Source: Sphingosinicella sp. LHD-64
Lineage (GTDB): Bacteria; Pseudomonadota; Alphaproteobacteria; Sphingomonadales; Sphingomonadaceae
Assembly: GCF_031157375.1 (NCBI RefSeq)
Contig: NZ_JAVIFV010000003.1
Location: forward strand, 186,001 to 250,000
Reading direction: 5' to 3'
Length of the DNA: 64,000 nucleotides
Numbering within the stretch: the stretch's first letter is position 1; each line of letters opens with the position of its first letter. The position numbers and the translations under genes are program-made. Below the pieces are notes generated by a model, which was not told the origin of the DNA, did not search any database, and saw only the letters and a program-made list of their open reading frames with translations. Positions 17,889-29,778 of this stretch are shown here, piece by piece.

Positions 17889-19127
17889 ATGGCGAGCCCC
17901 GCGCGCACGACGCACCCTCCGGTCACCCTCGCAGGGATCGAAGCCGCCGCAGCGCGCATCGCCGGCGCAGTGATCCGCACCCCGACGATGCTGAGCCGCA
18001 CATTGTCCGAGCGGAGCGGCGCCACGGTCTACGTGAAGTTCGAGAATCTCCAGCATACCGGCGCCTACAAGGAGCGCGGCGCGCTCAACAAATTGCTGCT
18101 GATGGACCCGGCCCGGCGGTCGCGCGGGGTGATCGCCGCCTCGGCGGGGAACCATGCGCAGGCCGTCGCCTACCATGCCCGGCGCCTCGGCGTGCCGGCG
18201 GTGATCGTGATGCCGAAGCCGACCCCGATCGTGAAGGTGAGCCAGACCGAAGCGCATGGCGCCGAGGTCGTCCTGTTCGGCGAGACGTTCGACGAGGCCT
18301 ATGCGGAATCGCGTCGGCTTGCGGAGGAACGCGGCCTCACCTTCGTCCATCCGTTCGACGATGCCGAGGTCATGGCGGGGCAGGGCACGGTGGCGCTGGA
18401 ACTGCTCGCCGATGCGCCGGAGATCGACGCGCTCGTCATCCCGATCGGCGGCGGCGGGCTCATTTCCGGCATTGCGACGGCGGCCAAGGCGCTGAAGCCC
18501 GGCATCGCCGTGGTGGGTGCGCAGGCCGAACTCTATCCCAGCATGTACGCGAAGTTGTCGGGCCAGTCGCTGCCCTGCGCCGGTGACACGATTGCCGAGG
18601 GCATCGCGGTCAAGGCGCCGGGCGTCGAGACCGCCGACATCATCCGCGAGGTCGTCGACGACATCGTGCTCGTCTCCGAACGCGACATCGAAAGCGCGCT
18701 CTGCCTGCTCGCCACTGCCGAGAAGACGGTCGCCGAGGGCGCCGGCGCGGTCGGCCTCGCCGCCTTGCTCAGCCATCCTGACCGCTTCGCCGGCAAGACC
18801 GTCGGCCTCGTCGTCAGCGGCGGCAATATCGACACCCATCTTTTCGCAAACGTGCTGCTGCGCGATCTCGTCCGCTCCGGCCGGATGACGCGGCTGCGCA
18901 TCCATCTCCAGGACCGCCCCGGCGCGCTGGTCGCGGTGATGAAGCTGTTCTCCGCGCACCAGGTGAACATCGTCGAGGTCAACCACCAGCGCGTGTTCAC
19001 CTCGCTCCCCGCCAAGGACGCCGCGATCGAGGTCGCCTGCGAGGCGCGCGACGCCGGCCAGATCGCGAAGCTGATCGAGACGCTCGAGGGCGACGGCTAC
19101 AAGGTCTTTCCGGTCGCGCTGGAGTAG
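17889..19127 (+). CDS. ilvA: Threonine ammonia-lyase with C-terminal ACT domain
   Basis: 412 residues from ATG 17889. The PLP lysine is Lys61 in GAYKERGALN, the phosphate-binding glycine loop is PIGGGGLISG, and the C-terminus (from about 330, LRIHLQDRPGALVAVMKLFS) is one ACT domain. Cytoplasmic, it deaminates threonine (and serine) to 2-oxobutyrate. Length and single ACT domain fit the roughly 400-residue form common in alphaproteobacteria, which serves as the isoleucine-pathway or catabolic enzyme. It could also act on other hydroxy-amino acids. Followed by a palindromic repeat. Confidence 0.93.
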   Translation: MASPARTTHPPVTLAGIEAAAARIAGAVIRTPTMLSRTLSERSGATVYVKFENLQHTGAYKERGALNKLLLMDPARRSRGVIAASAGNHAQAVAYHARRLGVPAVIVMPKPTPIVKVSQTEAHGAEVVLFGETFDEAYAESRRLAEERGLTFVHPFDDAEVMAGQGTVALELLADAPEIDALVIPIGGGGLISGIATAAKALKPGIAVVGAQAELYPSMYAKLSGQSLPCAGDTIAEGIAVKAPGVETADIIREVVDDIVLVSERDIESALCLLATAEKTVAEGAGAVGLAALLSHPDRFAGKTVGLVVSGGNIDTHLFANVLLRDLVRSGRMTRLRIHLQDRPGALVAVMKLFSAHQVNIVEVNHQRVFTSLPAKDAAIEVACEARDAGQIAKLIETLEGDGYKVFPVALE

Positions 19128-19146
19128 GTTTGGTTCAGTTCAAACC

Positions 19147-19275
19147 GTCATTGCGAGCGTAGCGAAGCAATCCAGCGTAGCCTCAGATGCAGACTGGATT
19201 GCTTCGTCGCTGCCGCGAAGCGGCAGTTTATCCTGAGCGACGCCGCAGGCAGCGTCGAAGGGCGCCTCGCAATGA
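19147..19275. repeat. Dispersed palindromic element (GTCATTGCGAG type, long copy)
   Basis: Starts GTCATTGCGAG (19147-19157) and ends CTCGCAATGAC (19265-19275). An inner pair, GAAGCAATCCAG and CTGGATTGCTTC, repeats the structure at 13030, with an added central segment holding a CTGCCGCGAAGCGGCAG hairpin. Between ilvA and bpt. Confidence 0.85.
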
Positions 19276-19421
19276 CGGGTACTGTTAATCGTCCTCCAGT
19301 CGCCGTCCCGGCGTGGAACGGCTCGCCGCAACGTGGCTGCCGACATGTTAACCGGCCTTCCCAACGCCCCGGCGCAGGCGCATACTTGCCGCCAGGTCCA
19401 GACGAGCCTGCCGGAGTCGAA

Positions 19422-20180
19422 TTGAGCGCACCGTTTCGTTTCCCCCGCTTCTTCGTGACCACGCCGTCACCATGCCCCTATCTGGACGGCAGGACGGAGC
19501 GGAAGGTGTTCACCGAGCTGTCGGGCCCGCATGCGGGCGAGCTCAACGACGCGCTCGGGCGGATCGGCTTCCGCCGCAGCCAGAACGTCGCCTACCGCCC
19601 CTCCTGCCTCGATTGCGCCGCCTGCGTCTCGGTCCGCGTCGTCGCCAGCGAATTCAAGGCCACCGCGAGCCAGCGCAAGACGCTGCGCCGCAACGCCGAC
19701 CTCGAGGTCACCGCCTGCAAGGCGTGGGCGACCGAAGAGCAGTACGACCTGCTCCGCCGCTACCTGCGCGCCCGCCATCCCGACGGCGGCATGGTCGAGA
19801 TGGACGAGCACGATTTCTCCGACATGGTCGAGCAGAGCCCGGTCCGCACCTATATCGTCGAATATCGCGAGCCCGCGACGGACGGCCGCCCGGGCCGCCT
19901 CGTCGGCGCCTGCCTCACCGATCAGCAGGCCGATGGCCTCAGCATGATCTACAGCTTCTTCGAGCCGGACAACGAGCACCGCGCGGGTCTCGGCACCTAC
20001 ATCATCCTCGACCATATCGTCCGCGCCGGGCGGGCGGGGCTGCCCTATGTCTATCTCGGCTACTGGGTCGAGGAGTCGAAGCGCATGGCCTACAAGTCGC
20101 GCTTCCGGCCGCTGGAGAAGCTCGGCCCCGGCGGCTGGCGCCGCTTCGATCCCGAGCAGCGCGAGCTGGCGCTGGGCTGA
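19422..20180 (+). CDS. bpt: Aspartate/glutamate leucyltransferase (N-degron pathway)
   Basis: 252 residues from TTG 19422, chosen because GGAG lies 6 bases upstream and the product then starts [20 protein letters not shown], the normal start of the family. Conserved Cys residues occur in SPCPYLDG and [14 protein letters not shown]; the C-terminal half ([24 protein letters not shown]) is the GNAT-like ATE/Bpt catalytic part. The enzyme moves leucine from Leu-tRNA to proteins with N-terminal Asp or Glu and marks them for ClpS-ClpAP. An upstream ATG in frame is not excluded. Confidence 0.9.
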   Translation: MSAPFRFPRFFVTTPSPCPYLDGRTERKVFTELSGPHAGELNDALGRIGFRRSQNVAYRPSCLDCAACVSVRVVASEFKATASQRKTLRRNADLEVTACKAWATEEQYDLLRRYLRARHPDGGMVEMDEHDFSDMVEQSPVRTYIVEYREPATDGRPGRLVGACLTDQQADGLSMIYSFFEPDNEHRAGLGTYIILDHIVRAGRAGLPYVYLGYWVEESKRMAYKSRFRPLEKLGPGGWRRFDPEQRELALG

Positions 20181-20230
20181 GCGGCGTCACCTCGCTTCGT
20201 CGGGAACGAGGTGATCGATCGCCATACGAC

Positions 20231-20870
20231 CTACTCCCGGCGCAGGAAGGCGAAGGCGTTGTCCCTTGGCGCGTCGTGATTGAATGCCTGATCGATCCAG
20301 AGCATCGCATAGGGCTCCAGCAAACGCGCGTTGCGGAGCGGACCGGCGTCGATCCCCTCGAAGCCCAGATTTTCCACCAGCCGCAGCACGTCGATCTTGC
20401 GCTCCCCATCGTCCCCGGCGACGAACATCGCCGGACGGGCGGCATAGCCCGATGCGTCGGCCATGACCGCGAAGCCGACCTGATTCATTGTCTTGAACAC
20501 GATCGCGTCCGGGGCGAGCCGGGCGACCTCCTCACCCCCCGATGTCGAGAAACCCAGGGCGAGCGCGGGTCCATCCTTCCCGAATGTCAGCGGATTGGTC
20601 GCGTCGATCACGATCTTGCCGGCGAGCGATCCGCACTGACGGATCGCGTCCGGCACTGCCTCCCATCCGACGGCCAGCACGACCACGTCCGATTGGTCCG
20701 CCACGGCCTCCACTCCGGCAATCCGCGCATCGCCCGCCGCTTGCGCTGCGGCCACATGCTTCGGATCAACTGGATCGCGCACGCCGAACAGGATCTCATG
20801 CCCTGCGCGGGCCCAGCCGGTTCCCAGGGCCTTGCCGACATCGCCGGCGCCTATGATTCCTAATTCTCAT
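20231..20870 (-). pseudogene. NADPH-dependent F420-reductase-like oxidoreductase with a frameshift at codon 4
   Basis: From ATG 20870 the reading begins M-R-I, then one extra base (the T at 20861 on the plus strand) breaks the frame; removing it gives M-R-I-G-I-I-G-A-G-D-V-G-K-A-L-G, a perfect NADP-binding start, and 212 residues to the stop at 20231. Without correction no ATG, GTG or TTG precedes the glycine motif; the first in-frame start (GTG 20782) would lose it. The body (IDATNPLTFGKDGP, FKTMNQVGF) matches the F420 reductase/YadS-like NADP oxidoreductase family that reduces flavins or other small substrates. A single-base sequencing error or true gene decay are both possible. Divergent from an HxlR regulator. 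Confidence 0.75.
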
Positions 20871-20944
20871 CGCATGATCTCCGAGTTGCCGGCCGATTCC
20901 CGTCGGCTCGAAATCGGTCTAGGATCGGGTCGCTAGGGCTTTCA

Positions 20945-20962
20945 ACGCACCGGATGGTGCGT
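20945..20962 (+). promoter_or_regulatory. Palindromic operator candidate upstream of the HxlR gene
   Basis: ACGCACC and GGTGCGT are perfect 7-base arms round a GGAT centre, 16 bases before the HxlR start and in the control region shared with the divergent oxidoreductase. Position and symmetry fit autoregulation by the dimeric HxlR protein. Confidence 0.5.
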
Positions 20963-20977
20963 GGACGAGGGGTTTGC

Positions 20978-21316
20978 ATGAAACGACTGAAGTCCCGCTA
21001 TGGCTGCCCGGTCGAGCTGGCGATCGAATTTGTCGGCGGCAAATGGAAGACGGTGATCCTCGCCTGGCTGAAGGAAGCGCCACATCGTTACAGCGACCTG
21101 CGCGCCCGCATTCCCGGCATTTCGGAGAAGGTCCTGACACAACGCCTCAAGGATCTGGAAATGCTGGGCCTGGTGGAGCGAACGCGTGGCGAGGGCGGCC
21201 AGGCAGTCTCCGTCTATCGCCTGACCGCGCTCGGCGAGAGCCTTCGTCCGATGCTCGACGCACTCTATGAGTGGGGGGACGCACGCGCCAACGACCTGTC
21301 TATTTCGGTGCGTTAG
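20978..21316 (+). CDS. HxlR-family winged-helix transcriptional regulator
   Basis: 112 residues from ATG 20978 with GAGGGG just upstream. The family signature is plain: RYGCPVELAIEFVGGKWKTVILAWL with the N-terminal Cys that many HxlR proteins use as a redox or electrophile sensor, the recognition helix in GISEKVLTQRLKDLEMLGLVER, and a short C-terminal dimer helix. It is divergent from an NADP oxidoreductase, the usual partner arrangement for HxlR proteins that react to reactive aldehydes, quinones or similar stress. A palindrome lies 16 bases upstream. The inducing signal is not known. Confidence 0.92.
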   Translation: MKRLKSRYGCPVELAIEFVGGKWKTVILAWLKEAPHRYSDLRARIPGISEKVLTQRLKDLEMLGLVERTRGEGGQAVSVYRLTALGESLRPMLDALYEWGDARANDLSISVR

Positions 21317-21360
21317 GCCCGACGACAGTTGGGGCGTGGTCTTTTACGGGCAATCCACGC

Positions 21361-21389
21361 TTGACCGGCATATAAAGACATCTTTATAT
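21361..21389 (+). promoter_or_regulatory. Promoter with embedded 20-bp perfect palindrome (operator of the ArsR-methyltransferase met operon)
   Basis: ATATAAAGA-CA-TCTTTATAT (21370-21389) is a perfect 9-2-9 palindrome. TTGACC (21361-21366) lies a suitable distance before TTATAT/TATATC inside its right arm, so the operator would cover the -10 box. The ATG follows 8 bases later without a Shine-Dalgarno, suggesting a leaderless or nearly leaderless message and autorepression by the ArsR domain. Confidence 0.75.
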
Positions 21390-21397
21390 CCCCAAAT

Positions 21398-22354
21398 ATG
21401 GCTGCGGCTCCAAAGATTTTTGCGTCCCTCGCCGATCCGACGCGGCTCAGAATCCTGATGCTGCTGCGTGCAATGGAATTGTCGGTGGGCGAGATCGCGC
21501 AGGTGCTGGGGCAGAGCCAGCCGCGCGTGTCGCGCCATGTGAAGATCCTGATCGACGCCGGTCTCGCCGAGCGACGCAAGGAGGGGAGCTGGGTGTTCGT
21601 CAGCCTCGGCGAACGTGGCCGGACGGAGCCGCTCTTCCAGCTTCTCGACCGCTGGACCGAGCTCGACGGCGAGAATGCCTGGATGACCGCCGATGCCGCC
21701 CGGCTCGCCGCGGTCCGTGCCGATCGTGCCGCTGCCGCCGAGCGCTATTTCGCCAGCCATGCCGGCGATTGGGACGCGCTGCGTTCGCTGCATGTCGCCG
21801 AAAGCGAGGTCGAGGCGGCGATCGCCCGTGCGCTGGGCGAGGACCCTTATGGGCGCCTTGTCGATATCGGCACCGGCACCGGGCGGATGATCGAGCTGTT
21901 CGGCCCGAAGGCCGAGCGCGCGCTCGGCATCGACCGTTCGCCGGAGATGCTGCGGCTCGCGCGGGTAAAACTCGCCGACGCCGGACTCGAATCCGCCGAG
22001 CTGCGCCAGGGCGACATGTATGCGCTGCCGTCGCCATCGGGCAGCGCCGACACGGTCATCATCCATCAGGTGCTGCATTATGCGCAGAACCCCGCCGCGG
22101 CGGTCGCCGAGGCGGCGCGGCTGCTCGGCCCGGGCGGACGGCTGCTGATCGCCGATTTCGCGGCCCATGAGCGCGAGGAGCTGCGCAGCCGCGATGCGCA
22201 TGCCCGTCTCGGCTTCGCCGATGAATCGGTGCTGCGCTACCTCGCCGAGGCCGGCCTGGAGGGCGAGGTCGTCGAGCATCTCGAAGGCGGCGAGCTCACC
22301 GTCACCATCTGGCTCGGCGTCCAGCCCGAGGCGCGCCTGAAGGTGGTCGCATGA
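21398..22354 (+). CDS. ArsR-family regulator fused to a SAM-dependent methyltransferase
   Basis: 318 residues. Residues 1-90 form an ArsR winged helix (FASLADPTRLRILMLLRAM; recognition helix GQSQPRVSRHVKILIDAGL). Residues about 145-300 are a class I methyltransferase with the SAM motif LVDIGTGTGRMIELFG and the acidic strand ALGIDRSPEML. No CxC-type metal site is visible, so the ligand is more likely SAM, SAH or a similar metabolite bound by the methyltransferase domain. It heads metF-metH1-metH2 (4-base ATGA overlap with metF), so it very probably controls methionine synthesis. ArsR-type methionine regulators (SahR, SamR) are known in Proteobacteria; this fusion form is related in role by inference. 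Confidence 0.9.
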   Translation: MAAAPKIFASLADPTRLRILMLLRAMELSVGEIAQVLGQSQPRVSRHVKILIDAGLAERRKEGSWVFVSLGERGRTEPLFQLLDRWTELDGENAWMTADAARLAAVRADRAAAAERYFASHAGDWDALRSLHVAESEVEAAIARALGEDPYGRLVDIGTGTGRMIELFGPKAERALGIDRSPEMLRLARVKLADAGLESAELRQGDMYALPSPSGSADTVIIHQVLHYAQNPAAAVAEAARLLGPGGRLLIADFAAHEREELRSRDAHARLGFADESVLRYLAEAGLEGEVVEHLEGGELTVTIWLGVQPEARLKVVA

Positions 22355-23280
22355 GCCCGGCCGCGCCCGCACTCTCCCGCACCGCCCGGCCGCTGTTCGA
22401 GGACGCCGCCGGCGACATTGCGGTCAGCTTCGAATTCTTCCCGCCCAGGACTGAGAAGATGGAGGCGACGCTCTGGGAGTCGATCCAGACGCTGGCGCCG
22501 CTGAACCCGCGCTTCGTCTCGGTGACCTACGGCGCCGGCGGCTCGACCCGGGAGCGCACCCACGCGACCGTGGCGCGGATCGTGCGCGAGACGGCGCTGA
22601 CGCCGGCTGCCCATCTCACCTGCGTCGCCGCGACCCGGGGCGAGATCGACGACGTCGCGCGCGCCTATTGGGACGCCGGCGTGCGCCACATCGTCGCCCT
22701 TCGCGGCGATCCGCCCGAGCCCGGCGCGCGCTTCCGGTCGCCGGAGGGCGGCTACGCCAATGCCGCAGAGCTGGTCGAAGGGTTGAAGAGGGTCGCGCCG
22801 TTCGACGTGTCGGTCGCCGCCTATCCCGAATGCCATCCGGATTCGGCGACGCGCGCGGCCGATCTCGACAATCTCAGGCGCAAGATGGACGCGGGCGCCG
22901 ACCGGGCGATCACCCAGTTCTTCTTCTCGGCCGAGAGCTTCTTCCGCTTCCGCGACGAGGCGGCGGCGGCCGGGATCGACGCGGAGATCGTGCCGGGCAT
23001 CCTGCCCGTCTCCAACGTCGCCCAGACCCGCAAGTTCGCCGGCCAGTGCGGCGCCGCGATCCCGCCCTGGATGGACCGTCTGTTCGAGGGGCTGGACGAC
23101 CTGCCCGATGCCCGCAAGCTCGTCGCGGCGACCGTCGCGGCGGAGCTTTGCGCGCAGCTCTATCGCGGTGGCGTGCGCCATTTCCACTTCTATACGTTGA
23201 ACCGCGCAGAGCTGGCCTATGCCATCTGCCACCTGCTGGGCGTGCGGCCCGGCGCCAAGCAGAAGGACCAGGCCGCGTGA
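22351..23280 (+). CDS. metF: 5,10-Methylenetetrahydrofolate reductase
   Basis: 309 residues. Family marks are VSFEFFPPRTEKM near the N-terminus, VTYGAGGSTRERT, ALRGDPPEPG and ITQFFFSAESFFRFRD. The FAD enzyme reduces 5,10-methylene-THF to 5-methyl-THF, the methyl donor for the MetH proteins encoded next. The ATG overlaps the stop of the ArsR-methyltransferase gene (ATGA) and its stop overlaps the GTG of metH1 (GTGA), so the whole unit is translationally coupled. Confidence 0.97.
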   Translation: MSPAAPALSRTARPLFEDAAGDIAVSFEFFPPRTEKMEATLWESIQTLAPLNPRFVSVTYGAGGSTRERTHATVARIVRETALTPAAHLTCVAATRGEIDDVARAYWDAGVRHIVALRGDPPEPGARFRSPEGGYANAAELVEGLKRVAPFDVSVAAYPECHPDSATRAADLDNLRRKMDAGADRAITQFFFSAESFFRFRDEAAAAGIDAEIVPGILPVSNVAQTRKFAGQCGAAIPPWMDRLFEGLDDLPDARKLVAATVAAELCAQLYRGGVRHFHFYTLNRAELAYAICHLLGVRPGAKQKDQAA

Positions 23281-24338
23281 GCGCACGTGAGAGACTGAAG
23301 ACCGCGGCCGGTGAGCGTATCCTGCTCACCGATGGCGCGTTCGGCACCGAGATCCAGAACCGCAAGCTGACCGAGGCCGACTATCGCGGCGCGCTCGATC
23401 TCTCCCGCGACCAGAAGGGCAACAACGACATCCTGGCGCTGACCCGCCCCGATGTCGTGGACGCGATCACGCGCGCCTATCTGGAGGCGGGGTCCGACAT
23501 CGTCTCGACCAACACATTCAGCGCCAACCGGATCAGCCAGGCCGATTATGCGGCGGAAGCCTTGGTTGGCGACATCAACCGGGCTTCGGCCCGGATCGCC
23601 CGTGCTGCTGCGAACGACTACGAGGCGAAGGACGCCAAAAACGGAATCGGGCGCCCGCGCTTCGTCGCCGGCGCGATCGGGCCGACCAACAAGACGCTGT
23701 CGCTCTCGCCCGACGTCAACGATCCCGGCTTTCGCGAGATCGACTTCGACGAATTGAAGGCGGTCTATCGCGAGCAGATCGACGCGCTGCTGGAAGGCGG
23801 CGCCGATTTCATCTTGATCGAGACGATCTTCGACACGCTGAATGCCAAGGCCGGCATCATGGCCGCCAAGGACGCGGCCGCCGCGCTCGGGCGCGACGTG
23901 CCGCTGATGATCTCGATGACCCTCACCGACCTCTCCGGCCGCAACCTTTCCGGCCACACGGTCGAGGCCTTCTGGCACGCCGTGCGCCATGCCGACGCCG
24001 TGACGATCGGCCTCAACTGCTCGTTCGGCGCCCAGCAATTGCGCCCGCATGTCCAGGCCCTGTCCGGCATCGCCGACACGCTGATCATGGCCTATCCCAA
24101 TGCGGGCCTGCCCAACGAGCTGGGCGAATATGACGAGCTGCCCGAGCAGACCGCGGCTTTGCTCAAGGAATGGGCCGAGGCCGGCTGGGTCAACATCATC
24201 GGCGGCTGCTGCGGCTCCACTCCCGCGCATATCGCCGCCATGGCGAAGGCCGTCGCCGGCTATGCGCCTCGCCGGATCGCGACGCCGGCGCGGGTCACCC
24301 GCCTCGCCGGCCTCGAGCCGATGATCCTCGCCGCCTGA
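23277..24338 (+). CDS. metH: Methionine synthase, homocysteine-binding subunit (MetH N-terminal part)
   Basis: 353 residues from GTG 23277. It corresponds to the first module of cobalamin-dependent Met[13 protein letters not shown] start, and the zinc-binding cysteines in [10 protein letters not shown] and [10 protein letters not shown] that activate homocysteine. The remaining modules are encoded by the next gene, so methionine synthase is split into two polypeptides here, a known arrangement in many alphaproteobacteria. The two must associate to transfer the methyl group. Stop to next start: 14 bases. Confidence 0.95.
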   Translation: MSARERLKTAAGERILLTDGAFGTEIQNRKLTEADYRGALDLSRDQKGNNDILALTRPDVVDAITRAYLEAGSDIVSTNTFSANRISQADYAAEALVGDINRASARIARAAANDYEAKDAKNGIGRPRFVAGAIGPTNKTLSLSPDVNDPGFREIDFDELKAVYREQIDALLEGGADFILIETIFDTLNAKAGIMAAKDAAAALGRDVPLMISMTLTDLSGRNLSGHTVEAFWHAVRHADAVTIGLNCSFGAQQLRPHVQALSGIADTLIMAYPNAGLPNELGEYDELPEQTAALLKEWAEAGWVNIIGGCCGSTPAHIAAMAKAVAGYAPRRIATPARVTRLAGLEPMILAA

Positions 24339-24352
24339 AACACATAAGAGAC

Positions 24353-26965
<2,613 letters not shown>

Positions 26966-26995
26966 TCACGCTCGTCCCGGGCGATATTCGATCCG

Positions 26996-27568
26996 CTAAT
27001 GCCCTTCGCTCCGGCGGCGTACCCAGTCGACCGGCCCGCGCACGAACCGGTCGCGCAACTGCTCCAGCGAGACGCGGTTGCCGGCGCGGAAGAAGCCGAG
27101 GAGCTGCCGGCCGGCGTCATTGTCCGCATAGTTGGTGCCGGTCAGACGCACGCGGGTCGCGCGCCCTTCCGGTATCAGCTCGAAGATGCTCACCACCTGG
27201 CGGTAAGTGTCGAAATGGGGAAAGCCCCCCGGCGCCTTGACGGTGCGGAAGACGAGCAGCCGGCCGGGAATGCGGGCGAGGACTTGCTGGCGGATCGTCG
27301 TCTGGTCGTTCGGCCCGGCGGTCGGCGTATAGCTGGTCTCGATGAGGTCGGGCGCACCGTCGACCGAGCGCGCGACCGGCGCCGCCCAGGTACGCCAGCC
27401 TTCGGGCGTCGAAATCGCCGCCCAGACCGCGTCCGGAGGCGCCGCCACGACGACCTCATGGGACAGGACGAGAGTCCCCGCGGGATCGCGCTGCTCGCTG
27501 ACGGCAACATCCTGGGCCGGAGCAGGCGCCGCGGCCAGCAAGGCGAAAGCGACGAGCATTCCTTTCAT
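26996..27568 (-). CDS. Exported SRPBCC (START-like) protein
   Basis: 190 residues from ATG 27568, preceded by GGAGGGAGAG. A signal peptide ends APAPAQ. The mature part has the SRPBCC pattern: LSHEVVVAAPPDAVWAAISTPEGWRTW at the front, a middle of antiparallel strands, and a long C-terminal helix (LLGFFRAGNRVSLEQLRDRF). This fold binds hydrophobic ligands in a deep cavity. Export of such a domain is less common than the cytoplasmic form. No partner gene is suggested by context. Function unknown. Confidence 0.85.
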   Translation of the reverse strand: MKGMLVAFALLAAAPAPAQDVAVSEQRDPAGTLVLSHEVVVAAPPDAVWAAISTPEGWRTWAAPVARSVDGAPDLIETSYTPTAGPNDQTTIRQQVLARIPGRLLVFRTVKAPGGFPHFDTYRQVVSIFELIPEGRATRVRLTGTNYADNDAGRQLLGFFRAGNRVSLEQLRDRFVRGPVDWVRRRSEGH

Positions 27569-27614
27569 GGCGGCTCTCCCTCCTGCCGCCATCATTCTTG
27601 AATGATCGATCAAG

Positions 27615-28253
27615 TCAAGGCTTGTCGGACCGATATTCCGGCAACGCCCAGCCATACCACAAGGCGCCGCCGCGCAGGGCGAAACCGGCCAGGGTGGCGA
27701 CGAGGCCCGCCACGCCGCCGGGTACGCCCGCGACGACCAGCCCGACCAGCAGGGCGGCGGAGAGGGCGGCGGCGGTGACATAGAGTTCCGGCCGCAGCAG
27801 GATCGAAGGCTCGCCGGCGAGCACGTCGCGGACGATGCCGCCCAGGCAACCGGTGAGCACGCCCATGCCGAAGGCGGGGAGTGGCGCGAGGCCGAAGGCG
27901 AGGCCCTTGGCGGCGCCGAAGCTGGCGAAGGCGGCGAGGCCCGCGGCATCGAACCACAGCAGCGCCTTGTGGTGCCAGGAGCCGCGCGGCAGCAGCCAGG
28001 CCGCCAGCGCCGCGCCGAAGCAGATCAGGAGAGTCGCATTCTCGTGCACCCAGAAGACCGGCGCGCCGATCAGCAGGTCACGCACCGTGCCGCCGCCCAC
28101 CGCCGTGACGACCGCGAAGAAGATGAAGGTGACCAGCGTCTGGCGCTTCTCCGCCGCCAGCAGCGCGCCCGACAACGCGAAGACGGCGATGCCGGCATGG
28201 TTCAGCACCTCGAGCATCGGCGCAAGCGCGGCGGGGAGCTGGGTCGGCGACAT
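27615..28253 (-). CDS. TRIC-family cation channel (UPF0126/YicG type)
   Basis: 212 residues with about seven hydrophobic helices arranged as an internal repeat. Each half carries the family motif: AVGGGTVRDLLIG in the first and GGIVRDVLAGEPS in the second. Prokaryotic TRIC proteins form trimeric inner-membrane channels permeable to monovalent cations such as K+. It stands alone; its start is about 25 bases from a long palindromic repeat that separates it from lpd. Confidence 0.92.
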   Translation of the reverse strand: MSPTQLPAALAPMLEVLNHAGIAVFALSGALLAAEKRQTLVTFIFFAVVTAVGGGTVRDLLIGAPVFWVHENATLLICFGAALAAWLLPRGSWHHKALLWFDAAGLAAFASFGAAKGLAFGLAPLPAFGMGVLTGCLGGIVRDVLAGEPSILLRPELYVTAAALSAALLVGLVVAGVPGGVAGLVATLAGFALRGGALWYGWALPEYRSDKP

Positions 28254-28276
28254 GGCCTCTCCCGTACCATATTCCC

Positions 28277-28355
28277 GTCACCCCGGCGAAGGCCGGGGTC
28301 TCGTGGAGACCGCCGTAACCTTTTGTCCTGAGACCCCGGCCTTCGCCGGGGTGAC
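28277..28355. repeat. Dispersed palindromic element, perfect 26-base arms
   Basis: The arms at 28277-28302 and 28330-28355 are perfect reverse complements 26 bases long, beginning GTCACCCCGGCGAAGG and ending CCGGGGTGAC. Each arm can also fold on itself (CCCCGGCGAAGGCCGGGG). Lies between lpd and the TRIC gene; the same type recurs at 33969 and 55953. Confidence 0.9.
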
Positions 28356-28363
28356 GCGTTAGG

Positions 28364-29761
28364 TCAGATGTGGATCGGAAGGCCCCGGACCGCCATCGCC
28401 GCTTCCTTGACCGCCTCGCTGTGCGTCGGGTGGGCGTGGCAGGTATAGGCGATGTCCTCGCTGGTCGCGCCGAACTCCATTGCCTGGGCGGCCTGGGCGA
28501 TCATCGTGCCCGCGACCGAGGCGATGATCCAGACGCCCAGCACCCGGTCCGACTTCGCGTCGGCGATCACCTTGACGAAGCCGTCGGCCTCTTTGTTGGT
28601 CTTGGCGCGGCTGTTGGCGAGCATCGGGAACTTGCCGGTCTTGACCTCATAGCCCTCGGCCCTGGCGTCCTCCTCGGTCTTGCCGACGCCGGCGATCTCC
28701 GGGAAGGTGTAGACGACGCTCGGGATCACGTCGTGGTTCACGATGCCGACCTGGCCGGCGATGATCTCGGCCGCGGCGATGCCCTCGTCCTCGGCCTTGT
28801 GGGCGAGCATCGGGCCGGGCGTCACGTCGCCGATCGCGTAGATGCCGGCAACGCCGGTGCGAAAACCGTGGTCGACCTCGATCTGGCCGCGCGTGTTGAC
28901 CTGGATGCCCGCCTTGTCGAGATCGAGCCCTTCCGTATTGGGCTTGCGGCCGATCGAGACCAACACCGCATCCGCCTCGATCGTCTCGGCCGCGCCGCCG
29001 GCGGCGGGCTCGACGGTGAGGACGACACCCTTGCCCTTCTTCTCGGCCTTGGTGACCTTGGTCGAGGTGCGGATCTCGAAGCCCTGCTTCCTGAAGATCT
29101 TGTTCGCTTCCTTGCGGACGTCACCGTCCATGCCGGGGAGGATCTGGTCGAGGAACTCGACGACCGTGACCTTGGCGCCGAGCCGCTTCCAGACCGAGCC
29201 GAGCTCAAGACCGATCACGCCACCGCCGATGACGACGAGATGGTCCGGCACCTTCGCCAGCTCCAGCGCGCCGGTCGAATCGACGATTCTGGCTTGGTCG
29301 ATCTCGACGCCCGGCAGCGGCGTCACCGACGAGCCGGTGGCGATGATGAAGTTCTTCGCGGTGTAGGACGTGCCGCCAACGTCGATCGTGGTCTTCGACG
29401 TAAACTTGGCATGGCCCTTCAGCCACTCGACCTTGTTCTTCTTGAACAGGAAGGCGACGCCCTGGGTGAGGCCCTTGATCGATTCCAGCCGGGCCTCGTG
29501 CATCACGCCGAGATCGAGCTCGACCTTGCTGGTCTTCACGCCCCATTTGGCGAGCGTGCCATGCGCGGCCTCCTCATACAGCTCGGAAGCATGGAGCAGC
29601 GCCTTGGAGGGGATGCAGCCGACGTTGAGGCAGGTGCCGCCCAGCGTCTCGCGGCTCTCGACGCAGGCGGTCTTGAGCCCGAGCTGCGCCGCACGGATCG
29701 CGGCCACATAGCCGCCGGGCCCGGCGCCGATCACGATCACGTCGAAATTGGTGTCTGCCAT
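28364..29761 (-). CDS. lpd: Dihydrolipoyl dehydrogenase (E3)
   Basis: 465 residues. FAD-binding start (VIVIGAGPGGYVAAIRAAQLG), the redox disulfide in GGTCLNVGCIPSK, the NAD-binding motif VVIGGGVIGLELGSVW, and the active-site HAHPTHSE near the C-terminus are all present. It reoxidises the lipoyl group of the 2-oxoglutarate dehydrogenase E2 encoded upstream and produces NADH. Last gene of the mdh-sucD-sucA-odhB-lpd cluster; it may also serve pyruvate dehydrogenase and glycine cleavage, since a separate copy is not seen here. Confidence 0.97.
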   Translation of the reverse strand: MADTNFDVIVIGAGPGGYVAAIRAAQLGLKTACVESRETLGGTCLNVGCIPSKALLHASELYEEAAHGTLAKWGVKTSKVELDLGVMHEARLESIKGLTQGVAFLFKKNKVEWLKGHAKFTSKTTIDVGGTSYTAKNFIIATGSSVTPLPGVEIDQARIVDSTGALELAKVPDHLVVIGGGVIGLELGSVWKRLGAKVTVVEFLDQILPGMDGDVRKEANKIFRKQGFEIRTSTKVTKAEKKGKGVVLTVEPAAGGAAETIEADAVLVSIGRKPNTEGLDLDKAGIQVNTRGQIEVDHGFRTGVAGIYAIGDVTPGPMLAHKAEDEGIAAAEIIAGQVGIVNHDVIPSVVYTFPEIAGVGKTEEDARAEGYEVKTGKFPMLANSRAKTNKEADGFVKVIADAKSDRVLGVWIIASVAGTMIAQAAQAMEFGATSEDIAYTCHAHPTHSEAVKEAAMAVRGLPIHI

Positions 29762-29778
29762 ATTCTGTTTCCCTTGGG

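Noticed and set aside
27835-28362. Plus-strand open frame antisense to the TRIC gene
   Set aside because: No start signal and no family; shadow frame.
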